Positions 54,717-63,930 of a stretch of DNA of 64,000 nt are shown piece by piece (the stretch's first letter is position 1; each line of letters starts with the position of its first letter). A program made the position numbers and the translations under genes. Source of the DNA: Microterricola gilva (GTDB lineage: Bacteria; Actinomycetota; Actinomycetes; Actinomycetales; Microbacteriaceae); assembly GCF_004217495.1 (NCBI RefSeq), contig NZ_SHLC01000001.1, positions 1,674,001-1,738,000 of the forward strand, in the 5' to 3' direction. The notes below the pieces were generated by a model that was given only the letters and a program-made list of their open reading frames with translations, did not search any database and was not told the origin of the DNA.

Positions 54717-57217
54717 TGTCACGGGGTCGTTTGCGGGTGCTCCTCGGCGCCGCTCCGGGAGTGGGCAAGACCTTCGCCATGCTCGAAGAGGGGCGCAGGC
54801 TCCGCGCGGCCGGCAAAGACGTCGTCGTCGCGGTCGTGGAAACCCACGGCCGCGCAGGCACCGCAGAGCTGCTCGACGGCTTCGAGGTCGTTCCCCGCAC
54901 CGCATTCGAGCACCGCGGCGTCTCGCTGGACGAGATGGATCTGGATGCCGTGATCACGCGGCATCCGCAGATCGCCCTCGTCGACGAGCTCGCGCACACG
55001 AACGCCCCCGGTTCACGCAATGCGAAGCGGTGGCAGGACGTGGCCGAGCTGCTGGACGCCGGCGTCGATGTCTACTCGACGGTGAACATCCAGCACATCG
55101 AATCACTCAACGACGTCGTGCAGCAGATCACGGGCGTGCCGCAGCGGGAGACGATTCCGGATGCCGTGCTGCGCAGTGCCAGCCAGATCGAGGTCGTCGA
55201 CCTGGCCCCGCAGGCACTCCGTGACCGCCTCGCCGACGGCGAGGTCTACCCGGCGACCAGGATCGACGCCGCGCTGTCGAACTACTTCCGCCTCGGCAAC
55301 CTGACGGCGCTGCGCGAGCTCGCCCTGCTGTGGCTCGCCGACGAGGTCGACAGCTCGCTGCAGCGCTACCGTGCTGAGCACGGCATCGACGCCAAGTGGG
55401 AGGCCAGGGAGCGCGTCGTCGTCGCCCTGACGGGCGGACCGGAGGGCGACACGCTGCTCCGCCGCGGCGCGCGGATCGCCGCGCGCTCCTCCGGCGGCGA
55501 GCTGCTGGCCGTGCACGTGACCAGCCACGACGGGCTGCGTGCCGCGAACCCGGAGGCGCTCGCCAGGCAGCGGGCGCTCGTCGAACAGCTCGGCGGCAGC
55601 TACCACCAGGTGATCGGGGACGACATCCCCACCGCCCTCGTCGACTTCGCCCGTGGCAGTAACGCCAGCCAACTCGTGATCGGTGTGAGCCGTCGCGGGC
55701 GCCTCGCCGCGCTGCTCAGCGGTCCGGGGATCGGCGCCACCGTCATCCGCGAATCCGGCGACATCGACGTGCACATCGTCGCCCACGCCCACGCCGGCAT
55801 GCGCTTCGCGCTGCCGCGGCTCACCGGCGGCCTGACCCGGCGCCGCCGCATCGCGGGTTTCGCCACGGCGCTCATCGTCGGGCCACTGCTCACCTGGGGG
55901 CTCTCGGCGACGAGCTCGATCGAGTCGATGGCCAGCGATGTGCTCGCCTTCCAGCTGCTCGTCGTCGTGGTCGCCATGATCGGCGGGTTCTGGCCGGCGA
56001 TGTTCGCCGCCGTGCTCTCCGGGCTCGCGCTCGACTTCTTCTTCGTCGCCCCGCTCTACACGATCACCATCGCCCACCCGCTGCACCTGTTGGCGCTCGG
56101 CCTGTTCATGGTCGTGGCCGCGCTCGTGAGCTTCGTGGTCGACCAGGCGGCCAGACGCAGCCGCATCGCCAGCCGCGCCGCGGCGGAGTCGGAGCTGCTC
56201 GCCACGATCGCCGGAGGGGTGCTGCGCGGCGAGGACGCCCTGCAGTCGCTCATCTCCCGCACCAGAGAGTCGTTCGGGCTGAACGGAGTGCGGCTGTTGG
56301 CCGGCGACGAGGTGCTCTACACCGACGGCGAGCCGGCCGAGCCGGAGCACACCACCGTGCTGCCCGTCGGCGATCGAGCCACGCTGGAGCTCTCCGGCCG
56401 CGACCTCGAGGCCAGCGACCGCCGCCTGCTCGCCGTGATCGTGGCCCAGATCGACGCATCACTCGAACACACGGACCTCACCGCGACGGCGCAGGAGGTC
56501 GGGCCGCTCGCCGAGACCGACCGTGTGCGCAGCGCGCTCCTCGCAGCCGTCGGCCACGATCTGCGCCGCCCGCTGGCCGCGGCGACGGCCGCCGTGACGA
56601 GCCTGCAATCGCATGGCATCGCACTGAGCGAGGCCGACCGTTCCACCCTGCTCGCGACGGCCGCGGAGAGCCTCGACGCGCTCGCGGCCCTCGTCACGAA
56701 TCTGCTCGACGTCAGCCGGGTGCAGGCCGGTGTGCTCGCGGTGAGCTTCGCCGATGTCGAGATCGATGACCTGCTGCCCTCCGCACTCGACGAGCTCGCG
56801 CTGCGCCCCGGCGCCATCGAGATCGACCTGCCGGCCGACCTCCCGGCGGTACGCGCAGATGAGGGGCTGTTGCAACGGGTGATCGTCAACCTCATCGCGA
56901 ACGCCGTGCGCTTCTCCCCCGACGACCAGCCGCCGCTCCTGGCCGCCAGCACCTTCGGCGGCACCGTGCAGTTGCGTGTGTGCGACCACGGCCCCGGCGT
57001 GCCCGACGCGCGCAAGAGCGACATGTTCGTGCCGTTCCAGCGCCTCGGCGACATCGACAACCTCACCGGGATCGGCCTGGGCCTCGCGCTTTCGAAAGGC
57101 TTCGTCGAGGGCATGGGCGGAACGCTCGAAGCCGACGACACCCCCGGCGGCGGCCTGACGATGGTCGTCACGCTGCCGGCATCCACATCACCCCAATCCG
57201 AGAGAGCCGCAGAGTGA
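54716..57217 (+). CDS. kdpD: Potassium/turgor sensor histidine kinase
   Basis: Membrane sensor kinase for the kdp operon. The 833-residue protein has the N-terminal KdpD domain with Walker-like GAAPGVGKTFAML, a USP domain (about 230-360), four transmembrane helices (about 380-490), a GAF-like region, then the kinase core with the phospho-acceptor His614 in VGHDLRRPLAAA and an ATPase domain (GIGLGLALSKGFVEGMGG). The start is GTG; the end overlaps kdpE by GTGA. Confidence 0.96.
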   Translation: MSRGRLRVLLGAAPGVGKTFAMLEEGRRLRAAGKDVVVAVVETHGRAGTAELLDGFEVVPRTAFEHRGVSLDEMDLDAVITRHPQIALVDELAHTNAPGSRNAKRWQDVAELLDAGVDVYSTVNIQHIESLNDVVQQITGVPQRETIPDAVLRSASQIEVVDLAPQALRDRLADGEVYPATRIDAALSNYFRLGNLTALRELALLWLADEVDSSLQRYRAEHGIDAKWEARERVVVALTGGPEGDTLLRRGARIAARSSGGELLAVHVTSHDGLRAANPEALARQRALVEQLGGSYHQVIGDDIPTALVDFARGSNASQLVIGVSRRGRLAALLSGPGIGATVIRESGDIDVHIVAHAHAGMRFALPRLTGGLTRRRRIAGFATALIVGPLLTWGLSATSSIESMASDVLAFQLLVVVVAMIGGFWPAMFAAVLSGLALDFFFVAPLYTITIAHPLHLLALGLFMVVAALVSFVVDQAARRSRIASRAAAESELLATIAGGVLRGEDALQSLISRTRESFGLNGVRLLAGDEVLYTDGEPAEPEHTTVLPVGDRATLELSGRDLEASDRRLLAVIVAQIDASLEHTDLTATAQEVGPLAETDRVRSALLAAVGHDLRRPLAAATAAVTSLQSHGIALSEADRSTLLATAAESLDALAALVTNLLDVSRVQAGVLAVSFADVEIDDLLPSALDELALRPGAIEIDLPADLPAVRADEGLLQRVIVNLIANAVRFSPDDQPPLLAASTFGGTVQLRVCDHGPGVPDARKSDMFVPFQRLGDIDNLTGIGLGLALSKGFVEGMGGTLEADDTPGGGLTMVVTLPASTSPQSERAAE

Positions 57218-57924
57218 AAATCCTGATCGCAGACGACGACCCGCAGATCCTCCGGGCGCTGCAGATCACCCTGGCCGCGCACGGCTACGAGGTGATCGTC
57301 GCCCGCGACGGCCGGGAGGCCATCAGCCTGGCCACGACCCAGCACCCCGATCTGCTCGTCGTCGACCTCGGGATGCCGGTGCTCACCGGCATCCAGGTGA
57401 TCGAGGCGGTGCGCGGCTGGAGTTCAGCGCCGATCCTCGTCGTCTCCGGGCGCAGCGATTCGGCCGACAAGGTGGACGCGCTGGATGCCGGTGCCGACGA
57501 CTACGTGACGAAGCCATTCGCGGTCGATGAGCTGCTTGCGCGCATTCGTGCGCTCACCCGGCGCACCCCCGCCGCGAGCGACGAGCCGGTCGTGCGCTTC
57601 GGCGATGTCACCGTCGACCTCGCCGCCCGCCAGGTGACCCGCCGGGTATCGACAAGCTCAACCAACGAGTCGTTTGAGGAGATCGTGCGGTTGACGCCGA
57701 CGGAGTGGCAGGTGCTCGAGGTGCTCGTGCGGAACCCGCGCCGCCTCGTGACACGGCAGGTGCTGCTCACCGAGGTGTGGGGGCCGCAGTACACGAACGA
57801 CACCGGGTACCTGCGGCTCTACCTCTCGCAGTTGCGGAAGAAGCTCGAGCCGCAGCCGTCGCAGCCGCGCTACCTTCTCACCGAGTCAGGGATGGGCTAC
57901 CGTTTCATGCCCGACGAGGCATAG
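57214..57924 (+). CDS. kdpE: KDP operon response regulator
   Basis: OmpR/PhoB-type activator of kdp. The 236-residue protein has a receiver domain with phospho-Asp51 (VVDLGMP) and Lys in TKPF, and a winged-helix DNA-binding domain (LTPTEWQVLEVL, VWGPQYTNDTGYLRLY). Between them is an unusual insertion, VSTSSTNESF (from about 145), encoded by a sequence resembling a dispersed REP-type repeat. The GTG start overlaps the kdpD stop. The gene ends 16 bp before the 3' end of rnpB. Confidence 0.95.
   Translation: MKILIADDDPQILRALQITLAAHGYEVIVARDGREAISLATTQHPDLLVVDLGMPVLTGIQVIEAVRGWSSAPILVVSGRSDSADKVDALDAGADDYVTKPFAVDELLARIRALTRRTPAASDEPVVRFGDVTVDLAARQVTRRVSTSSTNESFEEIVRLTPTEWQVLEVLVRNPRRLVTRQVLLTEVWGPQYTNDTGYLRLYLSQLRKKLEPQPSQPRYLLTESGMGYRFMPDEA
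57645..57664. repeat. REP-like sequence inside kdpE
   Basis: GGTATCGACAAGCTCAACCA resembles the widespread actinobacterial repeat with core TCGACAAGCTCAACC. Here it lies within coding sequence, in frame, between the two KdpE domains. Confidence 0.4.
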
Positions 57925-57940
57925 AAGCCGGATTGGTGCG

Positions 57941-58331
57941 AATGGGCCGGCTATTACGCCGGGTTCTGTCCCCGCCGCACCACGAGGATGCGGCGCTGGA
58001 CGGCCATCTATCTCGGGACTACGTTGCCGCAGCCCTCTAGCGGTCTACCCGAGAACGCGACGAGCAGCCGCATCGTTCTCTGTCTGACCTTGCTCCGGAC
58101 GAGGTTTACCGAGCAGGCCAGGTCACCCTGGCCCCTGGTGGTCTCTTACACCACCGTTTCACCCTTACCGCGAACCGAAGTTCGAGGCGGTCTGTTTTCT
58201 GTGGCACTGTCTCGCGGGTTACCCCGGGTGGGTGTTACCCACCGCCCTGCTCTACGGAGCCCGGACGTTCCTCGGCACACGCTCACATTCAAGAATGCGA
58301 GCGTGTGACGCGACCGTCTTGCCGACCCATT
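57941..58331 (-). ncRNA. rnpB: RNase P RNA
   Basis: Catalytic RNA that trims the 5' ends of tRNA precursors. On the minus strand the start AATGGGTCGGC pairs with the end GCCGGCCCATT (helix P1). The conserved core is visible: GAGGAACGTCCGGGCTCC (P4 region), GGGTAACCCGCGAG, AGGGTGAAACGGTGG, CCTCGTCCGGAGCAAGG and the 3' ACAGAACCCGGCG. Length about 391 nt fits an A-type bacterial RNase P RNA. A TAGGCT box (58347-58342) may be its -10. Ends are set from the P1 pairing and may be off by a few bases. Confidence 0.93.
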
Positions 58332-58362
58332 CGCAGGATCAAGCCTACCGTGTGGCAGCAGG

Positions 58363-59109
58363 CTAGTTGAGCGGGATGCCTGACTCGTCGGTGCGGATGA
58401 GGATACGGTCGCACTCCGGGCAGAACAGCACGTCGTCCCACGATGCCTGACGCACGGTCTCGAGGTCGGCACCGGTCAGCGTCATGTTGCAGCCGTGGCA
58501 GGTGCGCGCGCGCAGCAGCGCGGCGCCGATACCACCGCCGATGACACGGCGCTTCTCGTAGAGGGCCAGCAGATCGTCGCCGACCGTCTTCGCCACGGCG
58601 GACCGGTCGCGCTCGGCATCCGCCTGCTGCACGACGAGCTCGGCTGCGGCGCGGTCGCGCTCCTGCTCGACGACGCTCACCTCGTCGAGCACGCCGTCAC
58701 GCTCGGCGAGGATGGCGGCCAGTGCGGCCTCCTTCTCCTCGACGCGCTCCATCACGGTCAGTTCGATCTCCTCGAGATCTCCCCTGCGCTTGGTCAGCGA
58801 CGCCAGTTCGGACTCGAGTGCCTGCAGATCCTTCGCCGATGAGCTCTGCAGCATGCGCTCGGAGTCGCGCTTGATGCGCGCCTCGACGACGGCGACGTCC
58901 GACTCGAGCCGGCCGAGTTCGGTGCGCGCGTCGTCGACTTCGCCCGTTGCGATGGCGAAGCGGCGGCGCACCTCCTCCAGCGTCTTGGCGAGAGTCGACA
59001 GCGTCGCTTCCTGCGGCAGGTTCTTCAGCTGGTGGGCGAGCTGCTGCAGTCGGGTATCGACTTCCTGCAGCCGCAGCAGATTCTTCTGTTCCGCTTCGCG
59101 TGCCTTCAC
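58363..59109 (-). CDS. Coiled-coil protein with C4 zinc ribbon
   Basis: A 248-residue protein: a long antiparallel coiled coil (about 5-180, e.g. RLQQLAHQLKNLPQEA) and a C-terminal zinc ribbon with CHGC (204-207) and CPEC (230-233). This is the bacterial zf-RING_7 (C4-type) family, probably nucleic-acid binding; the function is not settled. The GTG at 59109 has an AGGAG upstream. In actinobacteria it is typically next to the Nif3-like gene, as here. Confidence 0.88.
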   Translation of the reverse strand: MKAREAEQKNLLRLQEVDTRLQQLAHQLKNLPQEATLSTLAKTLEEVRRRFAIATGEVDDARTELGRLESDVAVVEARIKRDSERMLQSSSAKDLQALESELASLTKRRGDLEEIELTVMERVEEKEAALAAILAERDGVLDEVSVVEQERDRAAAELVVQQADAERDRSAVAKTVGDDLLALYEKRRVIGGGIGAALLRARTCHGCNMTLTGADLETVRQASWDDVLFCPECDRILIRTDESGIPLN

Positions 59110-59180
59110 GTGGGGTCTCCTCTTGGTGGTGCAGTTCTTGGTGATGCTGTGTTGATGATGGGGCAGGTCAGTCTGTTCGG

Positions 59181-60005
59181 TTACTGCGTGACCACGAAAT
59201 CCCAGGGGTCTGTGTTGAGTTCGCTGACGATGACCTCGACGCCGGGCAGCACGACGCGCAGCTGGGCGGCTGCCGAGTCGAGCCAGAGCCACTCACTGGC
59301 CCAGTGCGACACATCGATCAGTGCCGGGCCGCGGCCGTTCAGCTTTGCCTGCTCACGGGCTTCGGATGCCGGGTGGTGGCGCAGATCGCTGGTGATGTAG
59401 ACGTCGGACGCCAGCACGGCCGGCTGGGCGAGCAGCGAGTCGCCCGCGCCGCCGCAGAGCGACACCGTGTTGATGACGGCGTCGTAGTCGCCGGAGACGC
59501 GCACACCGCCGGCGGTGGCCGGCAGCAGTTCGGCCAGGGTGCGGGCGAGGCGGCCGAGCGTCGTCGGTTCGCGAAGCGTTCCGGCGCGGCCGATGCCAAC
59601 GCGCGGGTCGAGCAGATTGGATGTGATGGCGACGGCATCCGTGAGGTCGAGCTTCTGGGCGATGACGTCGGAGACGCCGTCCATGACGACGTCGGCGTTG
59701 GTGTGCGCGGTCAGCAGCGCGCAGTCTGCCTTGATCAGGCGGCGCAGCAGCGAACCCTTGTACCGGTCTTCGGCAACGCTCGTCACTCCGCGCAACAGCA
59801 GCGGGTGGTGTGCGATGAGCAGGTCGGCGCCGAGCTCGATCGCCTCGTCGACGGTGTCGGCCACCGCGTCGACGGCCAGCACGATGCGGCGAACCGGGGC
59901 GGCACCGTCGCCGCTGACCAGGCCGGGGGCATCCCACGATTCGGCACCATCCAGCGGCCACAGTTCGTGGGCTACGCGGATGACGTCGGTGAGAGTTGTT
60001 GGCAC
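59181..60005 (-). CDS. Nif3-like dinuclear metal-centre protein
   Basis: A 274-residue member of the NIF3/YbgI family, hexameric rings with a two-metal site; some members are linked to GTP cyclohydrolase I type 2 activity, others are unassigned. Motifs are ESWDAPGLVSGD, LLIAHHPLLL (metal His pair), TAHTNAD and the C-terminal DVSHWASEW. The start is GTG at 60005, with TAGGCT six bases upstream and GGGAGG in between. It lies 71 bp upstream of the zinc-ribbon gene, probably one operon. Confidence 0.9.
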   Translation of the reverse strand: MPTTLTDVIRVAHELWPLDGAESWDAPGLVSGDGAAPVRRIVLAVDAVADTVDEAIELGADLLIAHHPLLLRGVTSVAEDRYKGSLLRRLIKADCALLTAHTNADVVMDGVSDVIAQKLDLTDAVAITSNLLDPRVGIGRAGTLREPTTLGRLARTLAELLPATAGGVRVSGDYDAVINTVSLCGGAGDSLLAQPAVLASDVYITSDLRHHPASEAREQAKLNGRGPALIDVSHWASEWLWLDSAAAQLRVVLPGVEVIVSELNTDPWDFVVTQ

Positions 60006-60031
60006 CCTCCCAGCCTACCGGCGCTCGGCGT

Positions 60032-61847
60032 TCAGTCTGCCCGGATTGTTTCGCAGTTCGGGGTGAAGTCCTCACCGGCGAAGCGTGCGGAGGTCCAGTC
60101 GAGGAGATCGTCGATGAGCGGGGACCCTGGGCTGACGACACCCATGTGGTCGCGCCCGGGGTACTCGTGGTACTCGAGTTGTTGGCCCGCCGCACAGCGC
60201 CCGAGCAGGTAGTTGCGTTGGATCGCGGGAGCCACCAGGGGGTCGGCGCCGCCCTGCCCGACGAAGAGCGGCGCAGCGATCTCACCGCTCGGCGTGTTCT
60301 GCCGCAGCCGCTCACCGAGGGCGCCGTGCGTCGGGTCGCTGCGGAAGATGCTCTTGTCTGTCTCGACCGAGAGGGCCGAGAGCACCGAGACGAGCGCGCC
60401 CGGCTCCGAGAGACATCTGGTCGACATCTCCTTCACGAGCGTCCGCGCGGCCGGGTCGATGTAGACGGCACGCCGCACATCCGGGTAGTGCGCGAAGTAC
60501 GCCTCAGCAACGAAGGAGGCGAAGACGCTGCCGCCCGTGACTGTCGGCAGGTGTTCGAGCAGCCCGATCACGTCGCTGGCCGGTGCGAGCGCGACGACGC
60601 CGGCGATATCGAGATCCGGCGCGTAGTCGGCGGCGATCTGGCCGGCCCACAGCGAAGCGTGACCGCCCTGCGAGTGCCCCCAGATCGTCGTGTCACCGCT
60701 CAGCGTGACCTCGCTCATCTGCTGCGCTGCCCGCACGGCGTCGAGTACGGAGCGGCCCTCCCCCTCACCGACCAGGTACGGCTGGGCACCGCTCGTTCCG
60801 AGCCCGGCGTAGTCGGTGGCTACGAGCACCCAGCCCTCGTCGATGATGCTGTCGAGTGCGGGCAGGGCGCCGGCGGCGAATGGATTCTCGAGCAGCGATG
60901 GCGCACAGTTCGTGGCGTAGCCAGTCGTCCCGTGCGCCCACGCGATCGCGTCGCGTGGAACGGCGCGGCCGTCGGCCTTCGTCAGCACGATCCCGCTGGC
61001 GATGGTCGGCGTGCCGCCGGCATCCGTCGTCGTGTAGAGGATCCGCCAGGCGAGCGCATCCTCTGGAACCGCCCGTTCGAATGGTTCGACACGCAGTAGC
61101 TGCCCAGGCTCGCTCGGCACGTCCGCCGGGGCAGAGTAGAAGGAGTCAGCGCGAGCCGTCCCGGGCTGAAAGGTCCAGGCCAGTGAGCTGGCAATGAGAG
61201 CAAGCGCCACCGCACCGATCGCGCCGGCCAGCCGGAGCCACCGCGCGACCCGGGGCTGCGATGCGGATGCCGCGGCATCCGTGCCCCGCGCCCTGAGGAT
61301 CGCGCTCCACACCGTGCCGAAGCCGAAGATGAGCGTGCGCACCCCGAAGAGCACGGCGACGACGAGCAGGGTCACATCGGGCCAGAGCAACGCCAGCGCT
61401 CCGAAGATGATGTCGGCGAGTGAGAACAACATGGCGGCGGCCCGCTGATCGCGGGTGCCGCGGAACACGGCGACGATGCCGAGTATGCCGGTCGCGATGA
61501 GCGATACGGCGAGGAAGGCGGGCAGCACATCGATCGCGACACCGAGCCAGACCAACACGAGCACTCCGGCTACGATCCAGGCCACACCGATGACGGTCGT
61601 GGTGCGCGGGGCCGAGCTCTGGGCCGCGCCGAGGAGGTCACCGATGCCGGAGACGATGAAGCTGAGGCCGATGTAGACCGCGAGCACCGAGAGCGAGCTG
61701 AGCGGGCGCAGCACGAGCAGCGCACCGAGTGCGATACAGGCGAGGCCGACGAGGAGTAGCACCCACCACGGTGCACGCGCGATCAGACCGGGGATGGCGC
61801 GCGCGGTCGAGAGCGCGCCGTCTACCCGGAGTCACCACTTCGCTCAT
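60032..61847 (-). pseudogene. HdeD-like membrane domain fused to a secretory-type lipase, N-terminal frameshift
   Basis: From GTG 61762 the open frame encodes 576 residues: an HdeD/DUF308 membrane domain of about six helices (1-157), a further helix (about 178-197) and an alpha/beta hydrolase of the LIP lipase family outside the membrane, with nucleophile Ser364 in GHSQGGH and Asp/His in QGGADPLVAP and PGRDHMGV. Reading back, coding sequence (STARAIPGLIARAPWW) continues past that GTG with no start until a stop. Removing one C from the CCC run at 61825-61827 joins it to an ATG at 61847 (MSEVVTP) that has TACTCT six bases upstream. So the gene has a one-base frameshift, or the sequence has an error, or translation starts at the GTG. 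Confidence 0.75.
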
Positions 61848-61931
61848 CTCAACAGAGTAGGGGCACGGCGTTGTGTCGCGTTTCTGATTAGCTAGTAGGC
61901 GGGCACTTTCACCCAGCCGAAGGAGAGTTCG

Positions 61932-62297
61932 ATGCACGCCGGGAAATTCGACGACGCCGCCATCACGGAAGCCGTGATCACCGAGATGCGCGGCAGCGGC
62001 GGCCGTACGATCCCCGACGTTGTCTCCCTCTTCGCCCGCCATGGTGTCGCCGTCGACGGCGAGAACGCGATGATGTTCGGCGAGAACATCGTGGCCTGGT
62101 ACGGCCTCAGCGACGATGCGGTCGCTGCGCTCAACGCCCTCATCGCGGATGATCGGGCCGAGGTCGTTCCGAGCAGTGAGGCCGCGTATCAGGCGGCCGG
62201 CTTCGAGGGCCCGTTCCCCGCGATCGGGCCGGCTGGAATCAGCGGCCGCTACGATTCCCCGCGCTGGCTCCCCACCGAGATCATCGTTCGGCGCTAG
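61932..62297 (+). CDS. Hypothetical protein
   Basis: A 121-residue soluble protein beginning MHAGKFDDAAITEAVITEM and ending WLPTEIIVRR, with no recognised domain. GAAGGAGAG just before the ATG is a strong ribosome site, and codon use is like the neighbours, so it is probably real. It diverges from the lipase fusion and its end overlaps the convergent transporter gene by 17 bp. Confidence 0.7.
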   Translation: MHAGKFDDAAITEAVITEMRGSGGRTIPDVVSLFARHGVAVDGENAMMFGENIVAWYGLSDDAVAALNALIADDRAEVVPSSEAAYQAAGFEGPFPAIGPAGISGRYDSPRWLPTEIIVRR

Positions 62298-63930
62298 GCT
62301 CCCCCGCGCTCGTCCGTCGGGCGACCACCCAGACGCGCACGGCGCCGAGCACACCGAGCGCGAGGAACACCACCGCGACGAGCATTGCCGCTCTCGTTCC
62401 GTCGCTGAATCCCTCGGCCAGCGCCTTGACGACCGTGTCTGTGTCGGAGCCGAATGGGCTCGACGAGCCCTGCTGCCGAAGGATCTCGATCGTCGTTCCC
62501 GCACTCTGCCTGGTTTCCTCCGCCGCCTGCGTCGCAGCGTCGCCGGTGATGCCGTCCTGCGCGAGCGCGTTCGGCAGAGTGAAGGCCAGCGCCATGGAGA
62601 GGGCCGCACCGGAGAACGCCGTGCCGAGGGCGGAGCCGACCTGTCGCACGGTGCTCTGGGTTGCGGAGCCCTGACCGGACTGCTTCGGCGGAACGTCGCG
62701 CAGCACGGTGCTGGTGAGCTGGGCCGATGCCAGGCCGAGGCCGAGGCCGTAGACCGCGAGAATCGCCGCGATCGCCCAGCCGGAGGTCGTCGAGCTGATG
62801 AAGAGCGCCAGGACGAGGACTCCGGCGACCTCGAGGAAGAGTCCGAGGAGCACGACGCCTGGCGCGCCGAACCGCGCGGCCAGGTGGCGGGCAGATGCTC
62901 CGGAGAGGAAGGCGCCGACGGCCATCGCCGCCAGGATCAGGCCGGCGATCATCACATCGAGCCCGAGCACGTTCATCAGGTACAGCGGCAGCACGAAGAT
63001 GATCGCGAACTCGCCGACGGCCACCATCGCCGCCGTCACATTGCCCCAGGCGAAGGTCGGCAGGCTGAACAGGGTCAGGTCGAGGATCGCCGAGCGACCG
63101 TTGTGCGCGCGGTGACGCTCCCACAGCACGAACAGGACCAGCGCCACGATGCCGATCAGCAGCAGGACGGGCACGATCGAGATCGGCGCGGTCGCCGGCC
63201 AGGTCAGGCCGAAAATCGTGAAGTCCATCGTGGGGGTCCACCAGCCGAGGTTGGGCCCCTCGATGATGGCGAAGACGAGCGCACCGAAACCGATGCCGCT
63301 GAGCAGGGCCCCGTCGACGTCGACGCCCGGGCGGTTGTCGCCTCCGCGCGTCTCACGCACCCACAGCACCGTCGCGACCATGACGATCAGGCCGAGAGGG
63401 ATGTTCACGATGAAGATCCACTCCCACGACGCGTACTGCGTGAGTGCGCCACCGGCGAGCGGGCCGACGGCAGCCGCGCCGGAGATCACCGCTCCCCAGA
63501 CTCCGAACGCCGCGGCCCGGTAGCGCCCGCGGAACGTCGCGTTCACCGTCGACAGCGTTGCGGGCATGATGAGCGCGGCGCCGAGCGCCTGCACGACACG
63601 CGCCCAGATCAGTGGGCTCGCGGCATCCGAGAGCGCGGCCAGAATGCTGCCGATCATGAAGAGCACGAGGCCGACGAGGAGCATCCGGCGCCGGCCGAGC
63701 CGGTCGGACAAGCGCCCGGAGGAGAGCAGCAGCGCCGCCAGGACGACGGCGTAGATGCTGTTCACCCACTGGGCGTCGGTGAGGTCGAGGTTCAGATCGC
63801 GGATGATCGTCGGCAGCGCGACACCGACGATCGTGCCGTCGAGCACAATCATGCCAAGCGCTGTGGACAGAGCGGCGAGCCCCAGCCATTCACGACGCGT
63901 CGGTGGCGTCGTCTCCTCAGTGTCAGTCAT
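62281..63930 (-). CDS. DHA2-family multidrug MFS transporter (EmrB/QacA-like)
   Basis: Proton-driven drug exporter with 14 predicted helices in 549 residues. Family motifs are LDGTIVGVALPTI in helix 1 (motif D1), GRLSDRLGRRRML (motif A), ARVVQALGAALIMPATLS (motif B) and GPLAGGALTQYASWEWIFIVNIPLG (motif C, antiporter type). The substrate is unknown. The start codon at 63930 is followed by a short polar N-terminus. Nothing is recognised in the last 70 bases of the window. Confidence 0.9.
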   Translation of the reverse strand: MTDTEETTPPTRREWLGLAALSTALGMIVLDGTIVGVALPTIIRDLNLDLTDAQWVNSIYAVVLAALLLSSGRLSDRLGRRRMLLVGLVLFMIGSILAALSDAASPLIWARVVQALGAALIMPATLSTVNATFRGRYRAAAFGVWGAVISGAAAVGPLAGGALTQYASWEWIFIVNIPLGLIVMVATVLWVRETRGGDNRPGVDVDGALLSGIGFGALVFAIIEGPNLGWWTPTMDFTIFGLTWPATAPISIVPVLLLIGIVALVLFVLWERHRAHNGRSAILDLTLFSLPTFAWGNVTAAMVAVGEFAIIFVLPLYLMNVLGLDVMIAGLILAAMAVGAFLSGASARHLAARFGAPGVVLLGLFLEVAGVLVLALFISSTTSGWAIAAILAVYGLGLGLASAQLTSTVLRDVPPKQSGQGSATQSTVRQVGSALGTAFSGAALSMALAFTLPNALAQDGITGDAATQAAEETRQSAGTTIEILRQQGSSSPFGSDTDTVVKALAEGFSDGTRAAMLVAVVFLALGVLGAVRVWVVARRTSAGEPSAER

